From a bacterium (GTDB lineage Bacteria > 4484-113), in contig JAOZQG010000008.1 in assembly GCA_029932365.1 (NCBI GenBank), forward strand, positions 1 through 41,360: a stretch of 41,360 nucleotides of DNA, given 5' to 3'. The position numbers and the translations under genes are program-made. This document shows, one piece after another, positions 1 to 8,337 of this stretch; position 1 is the stretch's first letter, and the number at the start of each line of letters is the position of its first letter. Under the pieces are notes generated by a model. It was not told the origin of the DNA. It was given only the letters and a program-made list of their open reading frames with translations, and searched no databases.

Positions 1-2
1 TA

Positions 3-824
3 GGCAACCTTATCGGATACCGCGGTGCGGACACTGACATCACCAAGCGCAAACGAGCGGAGGACGCGCTCGCTGAATCCGAGGAAAAATACCGCGCTCT
101 CGTAAACAACATCCAGGATGGCGTGTTCATCATTCAGGACGAAAAGCTTGTCTTCGTAAACGAAGCGTTTGCCCGGATGGCAGGTTTCAGCGTAGAGGAA
201 CTCACAGGCACCAAGTTCCAGGCTCTAATCGCTCCCGAAGACCTTGAAATGGTAGTTGACCGCTACCGGAGAAGACAGGCAGGAGAAGACATGCCCCGCG
301 AATACGAGTTCAAAGTCTTACATAAGGATGGCACAAGCAGAATAGTCGTTAATATGCAGGTGGGGCTCGTCCCGTATCGGGGCGCCGTGGCCAGTATGGG
401 AACCCTTAAAGATATAACCGAGCGTAAAAAGGCCGAGCTGGCTTTGCGCGAAAGCGAGGACCGTTACCGCTCGCTAGTTGAGCTAACACAGGTCCCCATC
501 TCGGTAATCCAGGGCTTTGTACACGTTTACGTGAATCCTGCGTACTGCCGCATGCTAGGATACGACGACCCGGAAGAGCTGCTGGGCAAGCCCCTGGAAG
601 CCACCATCGCTCCAGCCGACCGGGATATGGTGCGAGAACGCTACCGGAAGCGCCTTGCGGGCTTAGACGTACCGTCCGTGTACGAGCTGCGCCACCTGCG
701 CAAGGACGGCAGCATTGTCTGCGTCGAAGCGTCGGTTCAGCTACGCGAGTTTGAGGGCCGCCCCGCGGTGCAGGCTGCGAGCCGCAAGATAACCAAACGC
801 GAACCGAACGGAGGGAAACAGTAA
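3..824 (+). CDS. PAS-domain sensory protein, 5' truncated by window edge; at least two tandem PAS/PAC repeats and no kinase domain before the stop
   Basis: Open frame continues upstream of the listed start (GNLIGYRGADTDITKRKRAEDALAESEEKYRALVNNIQDG...). Repeated PAS/PAC signatures 'DITERKKAELALRESEDRYRSLVE'; ends ...RKITKREPNGGKQ*. Confidence 0.85.
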   Translation, partial: GNLIGYRGADTDITKRKRAEDALAESEEKYRALVNNIQDGVFIIQDEKLVFVNEAFARMAGFSVEELTGTKFQALIAPEDLEMVVDRYRRRQAGEDMPREYEFKVLHKDGTSRIVVNMQVGLVPYRGAVASMGTLKDITERKKAELALRESEDRYRSLVELTQVPISVIQGFVHVYVNPAYCRMLGYDDPEELLGKPLEATIAPADRDMVRERYRKRLAGLDVPSVYELRHLRKDGSIVCVEASVQLREFEGRPAVQAASRKITKREPNGGKQ

Positions 825-873
825 TCTGGCGTGTGCGACGGCTCGCTCATCCGTGGCAAACCTCCTTGCGGCG

Positions 874-892
874 TGCCGGTCAAGCACCGGCA
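874..892. terminator. Small hairpin between convergent PAS (+) and mop (-) genes; possible shared terminator
   Basis: TGCCGGT-CAAGC-ACCGGCA perfect 7-bp stem, 5-nt loop; no clear T-tract on either side. Confidence 0.3.
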
Positions 893-898
893 TCACCT

Positions 899-1111
899 TC
901 AGCTTTCCTTAACCAGCAGCACGTTTACCGCTTTCACGACCGCCTTTGCCGTGTCGCCTTCACTAATGCCCAGTTCATCCAGCGATTCCAGCGTCATTAC
1001 AGAACTCACGGACTCGCCGCCTGGAAGGCGAAGCTTGACCTGGCACATCACCGTGCCTTTCTTAATTTCTACCACCTTGCCCACAAGTTCGTTTCTCGCT
1101 CCGTGTTTCAT
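899..1111 (-). CDS. Molybdopterin/molybdate-binding Mop (TOBE-like) protein, molbindin
   Basis: 70 aa: MKHGARNELVGKVVEIKKGTVMCQVKLRL...MTLESLDELGISEGDTAKAVVKAVNVLLVKE, typical of single-domain Mop proteins. Confidence 0.88.
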   Translation of the reverse strand: MKHGARNELVGKVVEIKKGTVMCQVKLRLPGGESVSSVMTLESLDELGISEGDTAKAVVKAVNVLLVKES

Positions 1112-1221
1112 AGTAGAGTTCCTCCTTCAGCGAATATGTTTAGCTTTCCGCAACGTATGCGAGGATTATGCGCAGTACGTCGCACTGGCGCTATAAACCT
1201 AACGCGAGATGCGACTGATGC

Positions 1222-1227
1222 TATAAT
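1222..1227 (+). promoter_or_regulatory. Extended -10 (TGCTATAAT) of tRNA-Val
   Basis: TATAAT ending 9 nt before the mature tRNA, preceded by TGC. Confidence 0.7.
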
Positions 1228-1236
1228 TTCTCCTGT

Positions 1237-1309
1237 GGGCGCTTGGCTCAGTGGTTAGAGCGCATGCTTCACACGCATGAGGTCACAGGTTCGAATCCTG
1301 TAGCGCCCA
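1237..1309 (+). tRNA. tRNA-Val(CAC)
   Basis: Cloverleaf read by eye: GGGCGCT/AGCGCCC acceptor, D arm GCTC..GAGC, anticodon stem CATGC-TTCACAC-GCATG (anticodon CAC), T arm ACAGG-TTCGAAT-CCTGT; CCA not encoded. Confidence 0.95.
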
Positions 1310-1370
1310 TGAGCTTTTGCATCCGGGATTCTGTGCCGGACAGCTTACAGGCGCGATTTCTTATACGGCG

Positions 1371-3803
1371 CTACTCGCAGTAATAGAGCAGACGTCCCGT
1401 CGGAACCGCGACCGAGATTATGGAAGAAACTTCAGCCGAGAGCTGCTCGACATAGAACAATTGGCCTTCGGCGGCGGCGAGTTCCCTGCCGGAAGGAACC
1501 GAAATCTCCGTCAATCCCCCATCCTCCCATCTCCAGATGGAGCCGAAAAAGGTTCCGGATGTGACGCCGAATTCGGGCTCGGTTACGAAGAAAGCGCTGC
1601 CGCGGCCCCGAGTAAAAGCGATCTCTTCAGGAGTAGCAAAAGCGGGGAAAGTCCCCCAATCAATGACCAGCTCTCCGGAACCGATATCGACGATTTCCGT
1701 GGAACCAGCGAAAACAGCCTGAGCACCCGTTATCCCGTAGGCATCCGGGCCCAAGTCTACCAGCCCCCGGACTACGTCAACACCCACAATCATTGTGTAA
1801 CCAAGGACTTCTTCAGTACGCGCCTGGCTGAAAGCAAGCACAGCATCCCCGTTTGCATCTTCCGTTACAGCCAAAAGCACCGGATTTTCCGTGCCCGGCA
1901 GCAAATCTGGGATGCTAATATCGTGCAGCTCCCAAACTCCCCCCGAACTGTAAAGCCGGGCGGCAGTAAGCCGCGTATCAAGCTGCATATCGTTGGGCGA
2001 TACGGTTCCGTGAGTGTAAAGCGCTATAAGCCCCTCGCCAATACCGGAAATTGTAGGAGCTACCACATCAAGCATCCATTCGTCTTCCGCAACAGGCTCG
2101 TAACGATGCCATATCCCACCAGATAGCAACCGCCAGGCCGCATTGAAGGAATGCACGCCTGCGCCGTTGATGGTGTACGCAACAAACAGAATTGGTTCAG
2201 AAACGCTGGCCAGGCGCTGGACCCCCACGTGGGTGCGCAGTACTTCGCCAGCAACATCGGCGACCACGTCACGTTGCCACACTTCGCCGGTTACGTCTCC
2301 GGTGTACAGGTCCAGAGTCTGCTCGTCCAGGTTGGCTGCAACAATGTAGGGAATGTCCGCATACAACATAAACGACGGGCGCAAACACCGTTGGCTTGCG
2401 TTTACGTCTGTAGCGACCCATCGGCTACCATCGTAATAGCAGTACGTGACCACATCCGTTTTCGCACCCGTTGAACTTATCCAGACCGTGGCCGGCGCGC
2501 CGTCCTCGTAAAGAGCGTTATTCTGCCCGCTGCCAGGGGAGGGATGCGTTCTCATGCGCGACGAAGTTCCTTCACCCCCGGGCATCTCATAAAGCCCCGG
2601 CGGGGGCATCCGGTAAACTGCAACGGGATTGGGGGTTGCAGCTATCGGGCCCACTGGCTCCGCGATGTTGGGAGGAATCGCTGAATCCTGCACCCGCAGC
2701 ATAAACCAGTATTCATCGGCGTTTCCCAAGTCGGCAATAGTCGCGGATGTAGCCTCGCCAACGTTTATGTAGTCGTCAGCCTCCACAAGCTCGGAGAACT
2801 GATGGTCCGCCCAGAACACCAAGTACTCCACAGGCGGCGTTTGCATGTCATGCCATTCGCTCCAGGACAAATTAACCTGGCCGTCAGCCGGGAGAGCCTC
2901 AAGCTCAGGTGGCTCGGCAATCGGAATCGGCGGATCGCGGTCAGCTGTCGTGTTTACTGCAAACGGTTCCTCGGTCACGTACTCCGCACCATTACTGCTT
3001 CCATCGGTTGCGACAATGCGGAAATAAAGGTCACCGCGAAAATCTTCGGGAGCCGGCAGGCTAAAAGAGTAGCGCTGAAACTCACCCGTTTCCAATGATG
3101 GATTGAACGCGACACTTAAGCTCGCACCAGGCGTGCCCGAAGGTGTGAGCCACGAGGTCGACCACTGCACCTCCGCCGAGCCCTCCGGTCGGGTACCCAT
3201 ATATACACGATAGCCTGCCAGCCTAGACTGATAATGCATAGCTATAGGCGTGACGTCACTCATGCCAATTGTCCCATTCGCGTCCCCGTCAATGTAAGCA
3301 AGATACTCGTTGTTTGCTTCGGGAATGGGAACACCAAACTCGTCAATGCGAACGTGAGCACCGAAATAAACCGCTAGCGGAGTGATATCGGAAACGTTGA
3401 CTGCCCCGTCGTTGTTGTAATCGCCGGCGTTGCGTCCTCGCCAGGAGATAACAACCCCGCCCGACTGTCCCTCAGTAACCTCGACATACCTGGGAACGTT
3501 GGCGCTTCCTACCGGCATGCTGCAGACGCTCTTATCACCCGCACAGGAGAATATTGCTGCGGTCAGATGGGCCTTCAGGCTCTCATAAAGCTGCGGATCA
3601 ACGTAGTCAGGGCGGCTTAACCCGTTCATTTCCTCGATAGCTCTGGTAACCCATTCAATACCAGCGGCCCTGGCCTCAGCTTGCTGCTCGTTGGCATACC
3701 GCCAAGATAGCCCGGAGCCTTTGGCGACATCGCCTCCGGATTTGCCGCATGATACGAGGAGAACCGTTGCACACAATAGAATCGCAATGTACGCCCGTCT
3801 CAC
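1371..3803 (-). CDS. Secreted lipoprotein with paired dockerin-like (EF-hand) repeats, FN3-like module and repetitive C-terminal region
   Basis: Lipobox LLVSCG; DYNNDGAVNVSDITPLAVYFG and DGDANGTIGMSDVTPIAMHY dockerin-like loops; FN3-like segment around PPELEALPADGQVNLSWSEWHD. Confidence 0.75.
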   Translation of the reverse strand: MRRAYIAILLCATVLLVSCGKSGGDVAKGSGLSWRYANEQQAEARAAGIEWVTRAIEEMNGLSRPDYVDPQLYESLKAHLTAAIFSCAGDKSVCSMPVGSANVPRYVEVTEGQSGGVVISWRGRNAGDYNNDGAVNVSDITPLAVYFGAHVRIDEFGVPIPEANNEYLAYIDGDANGTIGMSDVTPIAMHYQSRLAGYRVYMGTRPEGSAEVQWSTSWLTPSGTPGASLSVAFNPSLETGEFQRYSFSLPAPEDFRGDLYFRIVATDGSSNGAEYVTEEPFAVNTTADRDPPIPIAEPPELEALPADGQVNLSWSEWHDMQTPPVEYLVFWADHQFSELVEADDYINVGEATSATIADLGNADEYWFMLRVQDSAIPPNIAEPVGPIAATPNPVAVYRMPPPGLYEMPGGEGTSSRMRTHPSPGSGQNNALYEDGAPATVWISSTGAKTDVVTYCYYDGSRWVATDVNASQRCLRPSFMLYADIPYIVAANLDEQTLDLYTGDVTGEVWQRDVVADVAGEVLRTHVGVQRLASVSEPILFVAYTINGAGVHSFNAAWRLLSGGIWHRYEPVAEDEWMLDVVAPTISGIGEGLIALYTHGTVSPNDMQLDTRLTAARLYSSGGVWELHDISIPDLLPGTENPVLLAVTEDANGDAVLAFSQARTEEVLGYTMIVGVDVVRGLVDLGPDAYGITGAQAVFAGSTEIVDIGSGELVIDWGTFPAFATPEEIAFTRGRGSAFFVTEPEFGVTSGTFFGSIWRWEDGGLTEISVPSGRELAAAEGQLFYVEQLSAEVSSIISVAVPTGRLLYYCE

Positions 3804-3929
3804 TTTATTCCCCCATAATGATGCTGTGACGGCAATTATTATACTACGTTACACTTATTAATGGCAAGCATCGGCCTCCCCAGATAAGTAGTCATCTGTA
3901 AACGCCGGAGAACTACTACCCCCTTTCTT

Positions 3930-5348
3930 TTACGGTTTCTCTTCTTCTAAGATGAATTTGCCAACCTTCATCTGCTCTGAAATCGGTATCGGGCGCTCGT
4001 TGTTGAAGCACGCCAGGCAAAACTCATCAAAAGGAAACCCGGTGGCCTTGACCACGCCTTCCAGCGACAGGTACTCCAGCGTATCCGCGCCGATAACTTC
4101 GTTTATCTCCTCTACGCTGCGTCCCGCGGCGATGAGCTCCTCGTATGTGCCGAAATCAATACCGTAATAGCAGGGGAACTTAATGGGCGGCGACGACAGA
4201 CGCATATGCACTTCGCGGGCGCCTGCCTTTCGCAGCATCTTCACCATCTGGCGGCTGGTGTTGCCCCGGACTATGCTGTCGTCCACCAGCACCAGACGCT
4301 TGCCCTGGATTACCTCGTGAAGCGGATTGAGCTTCATCCGGACGCCGATTACCCGCTGGGCCTGAAGCGGCTCAATGAATGTGCGACCGACGTAACGGTT
4401 CTTAATCAACGCCTCGTGATAGGGCAGCCCGCTTTCGTCGGCATACCCGATACCGGCCGGCAGCCCGGAATCGGGGACCGGGATGACGATATCCGCTTCG
4501 ACGCCGCTTTCCCGCGCCAGCTGCCGCCCCATTTCAACCCGCATGGAGTACACTTCCTTCCCGCGCAGCAGAGCGTCGGGACGGCAGAAGTAGAAGAACT
4601 CGAACATACAGGTATGAATGCGGCTTTCCGCGAAACGCTCCGAATGGAGCCCAGAGCGGTCTATCCGTATAATTTCCCCCGGCTCAACGTCTCGTACAAG
4701 CTCGCCGCCAACCAGGGGAAAGGCCGCGCTTTCCGAGGCAACTACATAGCCTCCCTCAAACGAGCCCAGCGCAAGCGGCCGGATCCCATCGGGGTCCCTT
4801 ACCGCATACAAAGCGTCCGTAGTAAGTATGACCAGTGAGTACGCGCCCCGCGCACGCTTCACGGTTTCCCGCAGCGCATCGTCAAAGGACATCTCGCTAA
4901 TAAAGCTCTGCACAAGCAGGCCGAAAGTCTCGGTATCCGAAGTGGTTTCCTGGGATGCCCCCAGGTTGGCCAAGTCACCGGCCAGCTCCCACGTGTTAAC
5001 GAGGTTGCCATTGTGCGCGATGGCAAACGACCGCGCGGGATTTTCGGTATCTTGAATAACCACTGGCTGTGCATTGACCCTGGTGCTGCGTCCGGTGGTG
5101 CTGTACCGGTTATGGCCGATGGCGGCGTCGCCCCGCATCATCGCAAGGAGGTCTTCACTAAATACTTGCTGCACCAGCCCCATGTCCTTATACAACATCA
5201 CGTGGCGGTCGGTGGAAACGGCTATGCCGCTGCTCTCCTGTCCTCTGTGCTGCAGGGCGAAAAGAGCGTAGTATGTGATGCGGGATACGTCTCTTCCGGG
5301 GGCGAAGACGCCGAATACCGCGCACTTGTCCCTGGCCCCAAGACCCAT
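3930..5348 (-). CDS. purF: Amidophosphoribosyltransferase
   Basis: Class II glutaminase start CAVFGVFAPG...ALQHRGQESSGIAV, PRPP motif LVLVDDSIVRGNTSRQMV. Confidence 0.97.
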   Translation of the reverse strand: MGLGARDKCAVFGVFAPGRDVSRITYYALFALQHRGQESSGIAVSTDRHVMLYKDMGLVQQVFSEDLLAMMRGDAAIGHNRYSTTGRSTRVNAQPVVIQDTENPARSFAIAHNGNLVNTWELAGDLANLGASQETTSDTETFGLLVQSFISEMSFDDALRETVKRARGAYSLVILTTDALYAVRDPDGIRPLALGSFEGGYVVASESAAFPLVGGELVRDVEPGEIIRIDRSGLHSERFAESRIHTCMFEFFYFCRPDALLRGKEVYSMRVEMGRQLARESGVEADIVIPVPDSGLPAGIGYADESGLPYHEALIKNRYVGRTFIEPLQAQRVIGVRMKLNPLHEVIQGKRLVLVDDSIVRGNTSRQMVKMLRKAGAREVHMRLSSPPIKFPCYYGIDFGTYEELIAAGRSVEEINEVIGADTLEYLSLEGVVKATGFPFDEFCLACFNNERPIPISEQMKVGKFILEEEKP

Positions 5349-5361
5349 CGCTAGCTAACTG

Positions 5362-5367
5362 ATTATA
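5362..5367 (-). promoter_or_regulatory. -10 box of purF
   Basis: Minus-strand TATAAT 13 nt upstream of the purF ATG; TTGTGT 16 bp further upstream. Confidence 0.6.
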
Positions 5368-5391
5368 CACGCTTAGCGCGGCTACACAAGG

Positions 5392-5397
5392 TATAAT
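5392..5397 (+). promoter_or_regulatory. -10 box immediately upstream of the 270-aa membrane protein
   Basis: TATAAT followed by TTCTA-GTG-ATG. Confidence 0.6.
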
Positions 5398-5404
5398 TCT
5401 AGTG

Positions 5405-6214
5405 ATGGAGTATTTGGACCTCCAGTTCTGGATTAACAACCCGTTTATCCCCTGGGCCCGCATATGGGCGGGGCTGACACTGGCGGTCTACCTGTATCTC
5501 ATTTACTGGACCTATCGCGACGCGGAAAAGCGCTTCTATCTGGGCGTCTGGTTCGGGCTGCTTGCGGCGATACTCCCCGTGGGAGGCTGGGTCTTCTACC
5601 TCCTTTACCGCCAGAGCAGCCTAACAACCTACGACATAATTGAGCAGCGGGAAAGGTTGTTCGAAAGGCATCCCGCAATTGAATACGAGCTTTATCTGGC
5701 ATACAAGCGCCAGGAAGCGCTTGACGAGACGATTCGGCGAATGAAGGCTTTCTTTCTTGGAGAGGGCCTGCCCGAAACGGAACCCGCCGTCGCCGATTAT
5801 CCTGAGCATATCATGCGTTCCCGCGAAAAGGAGCTAGCCCGGCAGCGGGAGAGGAAGCTCCGTGAAGCTTACGAGCGGGCGCGCAGCCACGTACGCTCCC
5901 GCCTGTCAATCATCGGGCAGTCGGTGCAGCGTGGCGTCAGCCCCCGGCGCACTCGCGTAGCTGACCAGCTCGCATTGATGGAAAAGCTCACCGAAATCCC
6001 CCTGCCCGACCGCCAGATGGAAGAACTAATCTACGAAGGCAAGCTCAAAATCGCAAAGGAGTACTGTGAAGACCAGCTGCAAATCGCCAAGGAGCAAAAC
6101 GACGAGCGCCGGATAAACAGCTACAAACACTATCTTCGACGCGTTGAGGAGCTTATCCAGAGAGAGAAGCAAGAAAACCACGGCTCGACGAGCGGCAGGA
6201 TTGACCTTTCATAG
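5405..6214 (+). CDS. Membrane protein: two N-terminal TM helices (PLDc_N-like appearance) plus long charged helical cytosolic tail
   Basis: FWINNPFIPWARIWAGLTLAVYLYLIYWTYRDAEKRFYLGVWFGLLAAILPVGGWVFYLLYRQSS followed by a charged helical region. ORF track starts at GTG 5402; in-frame ATG at 5405. Confidence 0.7.
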   Translation: MEYLDLQFWINNPFIPWARIWAGLTLAVYLYLIYWTYRDAEKRFYLGVWFGLLAAILPVGGWVFYLLYRQSSLTTYDIIEQRERLFERHPAIEYELYLAYKRQEALDETIRRMKAFFLGEGLPETEPAVADYPEHIMRSREKELARQRERKLREAYERARSHVRSRLSIIGQSVQRGVSPRRTRVADQLALMEKLTEIPLPDRQMEELIYEGKLKIAKEYCEDQLQIAKEQNDERRINSYKHYLRRVEELIQREKQENHGSTSGRIDLS

Positions 6215-6261
6215 CCGTTTCGCATTTGACGGCTCCCGCGCTTCCCAGCCCTGAACACTGT

Positions 6262-6267
6262 TATAAT
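6262..6267 (+). promoter_or_regulatory. Extended -10 (TGTTATAAT) of the RidA-family gene
   Basis: TATAAT ends 6 nt before ATG 6274. Confidence 0.55.
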
Positions 6268-6273
6268 CAAAGC

Positions 6274-6741
6274 ATGCTCGCCGGTCACATAAAAAAAAGG
6301 CTTGCGGAGTTAGGCGCCGAGCTTCCGGTACCCACACCACCGGTTGGCTCTTATGTTCCCTGGAAGCGCTCGGGCAATGCCATCTGGGTGTCAGGCATGG
6401 TTCCCATGGACGAAGGTAAGCTATACCGCACCGGACTGGTCGATTCCGAGGTCAGCCTGACAGACGCTCAGGAATGCGCGAGGCTCTGCACCGTCAACGC
6501 GCTGGCCTGGTTGAGCGCTGCCACGAACGGTTTTGAAGGAGTAAAGGGCGCGCTGCGGCTCAACGGCTTTGTTGCCTCCAGCCCGGGATTCACCGGCCAG
6601 CCCAACGTGCTAAACGGTGCAAGCGACTTCCTGGTGGGCGTTTTCGGTGACGCCGGCAAACACACTCGCAACGCTGTCGGCGCGGCGGTCTTGCCGCTGA
6701 ACGCTCCGGTCATCATCGATTTCATCTTTGAGGTGGAATAG
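6274..6741 (+). CDS. RidA/YjgF/YER057c/UK114 family protein
   Basis: MLAGHIKKRLAELGAELP...YVPWKRSGNAIWVSGMVPMDEGK...NALAWLSAA...RLNGFVASSPGF. ATG at 6274 fits better than the TTG 6226 of the ORF track. Confidence 0.85.
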   Translation: MLAGHIKKRLAELGAELPVPTPPVGSYVPWKRSGNAIWVSGMVPMDEGKLYRTGLVDSEVSLTDAQECARLCTVNALAWLSAATNGFEGVKGALRLNGFVASSPGFTGQPNVLNGASDFLVGVFGDAGKHTRNAVGAAVLPLNAPVIIDFIFEVE

Positions 6742-6744
6742 CCC

Positions 6745-8301
6745 TTGTCTCACCAAGATGGAGCACTAACGCGCATCATCTTCTGGGGGATCGCAGTTGT
6801 TGCGGTGGTCGCTGGCGCTTATTTCTGGTTCACCGCCAGTGAGCCATTTGCCGGCAAGGAGCGCTTTGCACCTTCGCAGGAAATGCGTCCCCTGAGCTTA
6901 ACCGAGCTACTGGATAATCCGGAAATTATGAAGCCCGAGAGCGCGCCGGATTTCTACCGCCAAGGCGATTTCTCCATTCTGCTCTCATACGACACGCATA
7001 ATAGAATCCAAACTTGCGGGTGCAGCCCGCTCCAGCTTGGTGGAATCGCGCCCCGTGTCGCGCTAATTAAGGTCTTCCGCTCGAAGGATGGCGTCCTTGT
7101 ATTCGACGCTGGCAGCATAAGCGACGGCGCAGGCTCATTCCAGCGGCTGAAATTCCAGACGATACTCCACGCTATGCGGGAAGCCGGCTACGACGGGGCT
7201 AACCTGGGCGTGACCGATATGGCTTACGCGCCCGACGAACTGGTGGAGCTGTTTCGCGAGGCCACGGTGCCGCTGTACTCGGCGAATGTCCTGGCTAACA
7301 GAATTAAAACTCCGCTAACAGGCAGCGAAAAAGCATACGACGACCCACCGCATATCATTAGAACGCTTCCCGTGCCGGGCATTTCTGAGGACACCGGCGC
7401 CAAGCCTATCGCACCCCCAGGCGCAGTTGCGCTGATTAACGGCAAGAAAGCGGGCGTGGTCTTTTTACAGTTCACCCAGCAGACTAAGGACTTCCAGCGA
7501 CATCCGGACTATGTAATTATCGAGCCGGATACCGCCTTTGAGCAGGTGAAACAGGCGACGCAGCCGCCGCCGGAGTTCTGGGTGCTGGTTGCGGAAGGCT
7601 ACGGTCACGACATCGAGAAATTCGCGCAGGCGCATCCTGAAATCCTCATTGTGTTGAGCGGCAACAAGCACATTGAAGAGGAGAAAAACGTCGCCAGAAC
7701 ACTTGATAACGGCGGTATCTGGTTTAACACATTTTTATACGGGAAGTACCTGGGACTGGTCAGCATTGACGGCGAGCCGGGCAACGAACGCAGACCCGCC
7801 AGATTTGAGGGCGTCAATATGCCCATACTCTCAACCTACTACCCCGACCCTACCGTTTACGACCTGATAAAAAAAGACCTGCACGCCCGATTCGAAGAGG
7901 TATTCCGCGAACAGAGCTTCGAGTATAAGTCCGCGAACATCATCCCGCCCGAAGAATGCAAGGATTGCCATGCCCGCCAATACGAGGTTTTCATCCGTAG
8001 CGCGCATCCGAATTCGCTAAAGACCCTCAAAGATGCGAACCAGCAGTACAACGTAGACTGCCTTTCATGCCATGTGGTCTACGATTACACTAACGACGTG
8101 ATGTATCCACTGCAATGTATCTCCTGCCACCGGGAGATTACGGTGCTTCACGGCTTCAAGCATCAGGCGGGCGAACCAAAAAAGGTTGAACGCATGGCAA
8201 AGGCTACATATGAATTCTGCGGCCGCTGTCACGATCCCGAAAATTCCACGAGATTCAGGACTCAACAGCAGGAGTACTTCGAAGCGATTAAACACTGGTA
8301 G
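6745..8301 (+). CDS. Membrane-anchored UshA/5'-nucleotidase-like domain fused to a multiheme cytochrome c domain
   Basis: N-terminal TM; YDTHNRIQTCGCSPLQLGGIAPRVALI and GGIWFNTFLYGKYLGLVSID metallophosphoesterase-like segments; C-terminal CKDCH, CLSCH, CISCH, CGRCH heme motifs. TTG start 3 nt after the ridA stop. Confidence 0.85.
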   Translation: MSHQDGALTRIIFWGIAVVAVVAGAYFWFTASEPFAGKERFAPSQEMRPLSLTELLDNPEIMKPESAPDFYRQGDFSILLSYDTHNRIQTCGCSPLQLGGIAPRVALIKVFRSKDGVLVFDAGSISDGAGSFQRLKFQTILHAMREAGYDGANLGVTDMAYAPDELVELFREATVPLYSANVLANRIKTPLTGSEKAYDDPPHIIRTLPVPGISEDTGAKPIAPPGAVALINGKKAGVVFLQFTQQTKDFQRHPDYVIIEPDTAFEQVKQATQPPPEFWVLVAEGYGHDIEKFAQAHPEILIVLSGNKHIEEEKNVARTLDNGGIWFNTFLYGKYLGLVSIDGEPGNERRPARFEGVNMPILSTYYPDPTVYDLIKKDLHARFEEVFREQSFEYKSANIIPPEECKDCHARQYEVFIRSAHPNSLKTLKDANQQYNVDCLSCHVVYDYTNDVMYPLQCISCHREITVLHGFKHQAGEPKKVERMAKATYEFCGRCHDPENSTRFRTQQQEYFEAIKHW

Positions 8302-8320
8302 CAAGTAATATGCCCCCTGC

Positions 8321-8326
8321 TATAAT
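8321..8326 (+). promoter_or_regulatory. Extended -10 (TGCTATAAT) of dgt-like gene
   Basis: TATAAT 11 nt before ATG 8338. Confidence 0.55.
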
Positions 8327-8337
8327 CACTGGCGGGA

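Noticed and set aside
1322-1341. Hairpin TCCGG...CCGGA after tRNA-Val as terminator
   Set aside because: Only a 5-bp stem and no T-tract; not distinguishable from chance.
1317-2126. 269-aa plus-strand ORF
   Set aside because: Antisense to the well-supported dockerin-like lipoprotein; low-complexity composition and no recognisable motif or RBS.
6235-6267. TTGACG as -35 for the ridA promoter
   Set aside because: TTGACG (6226-6231) is 30 bp from TATAAT, far beyond sigma70 spacing.
7011-7030. Possible selenocysteine in the UshA-like CGC motif
   Set aside because: Both positions are plain TGC Cys codons (ACT TGC GGG TGC AGC); no in-frame TGA.
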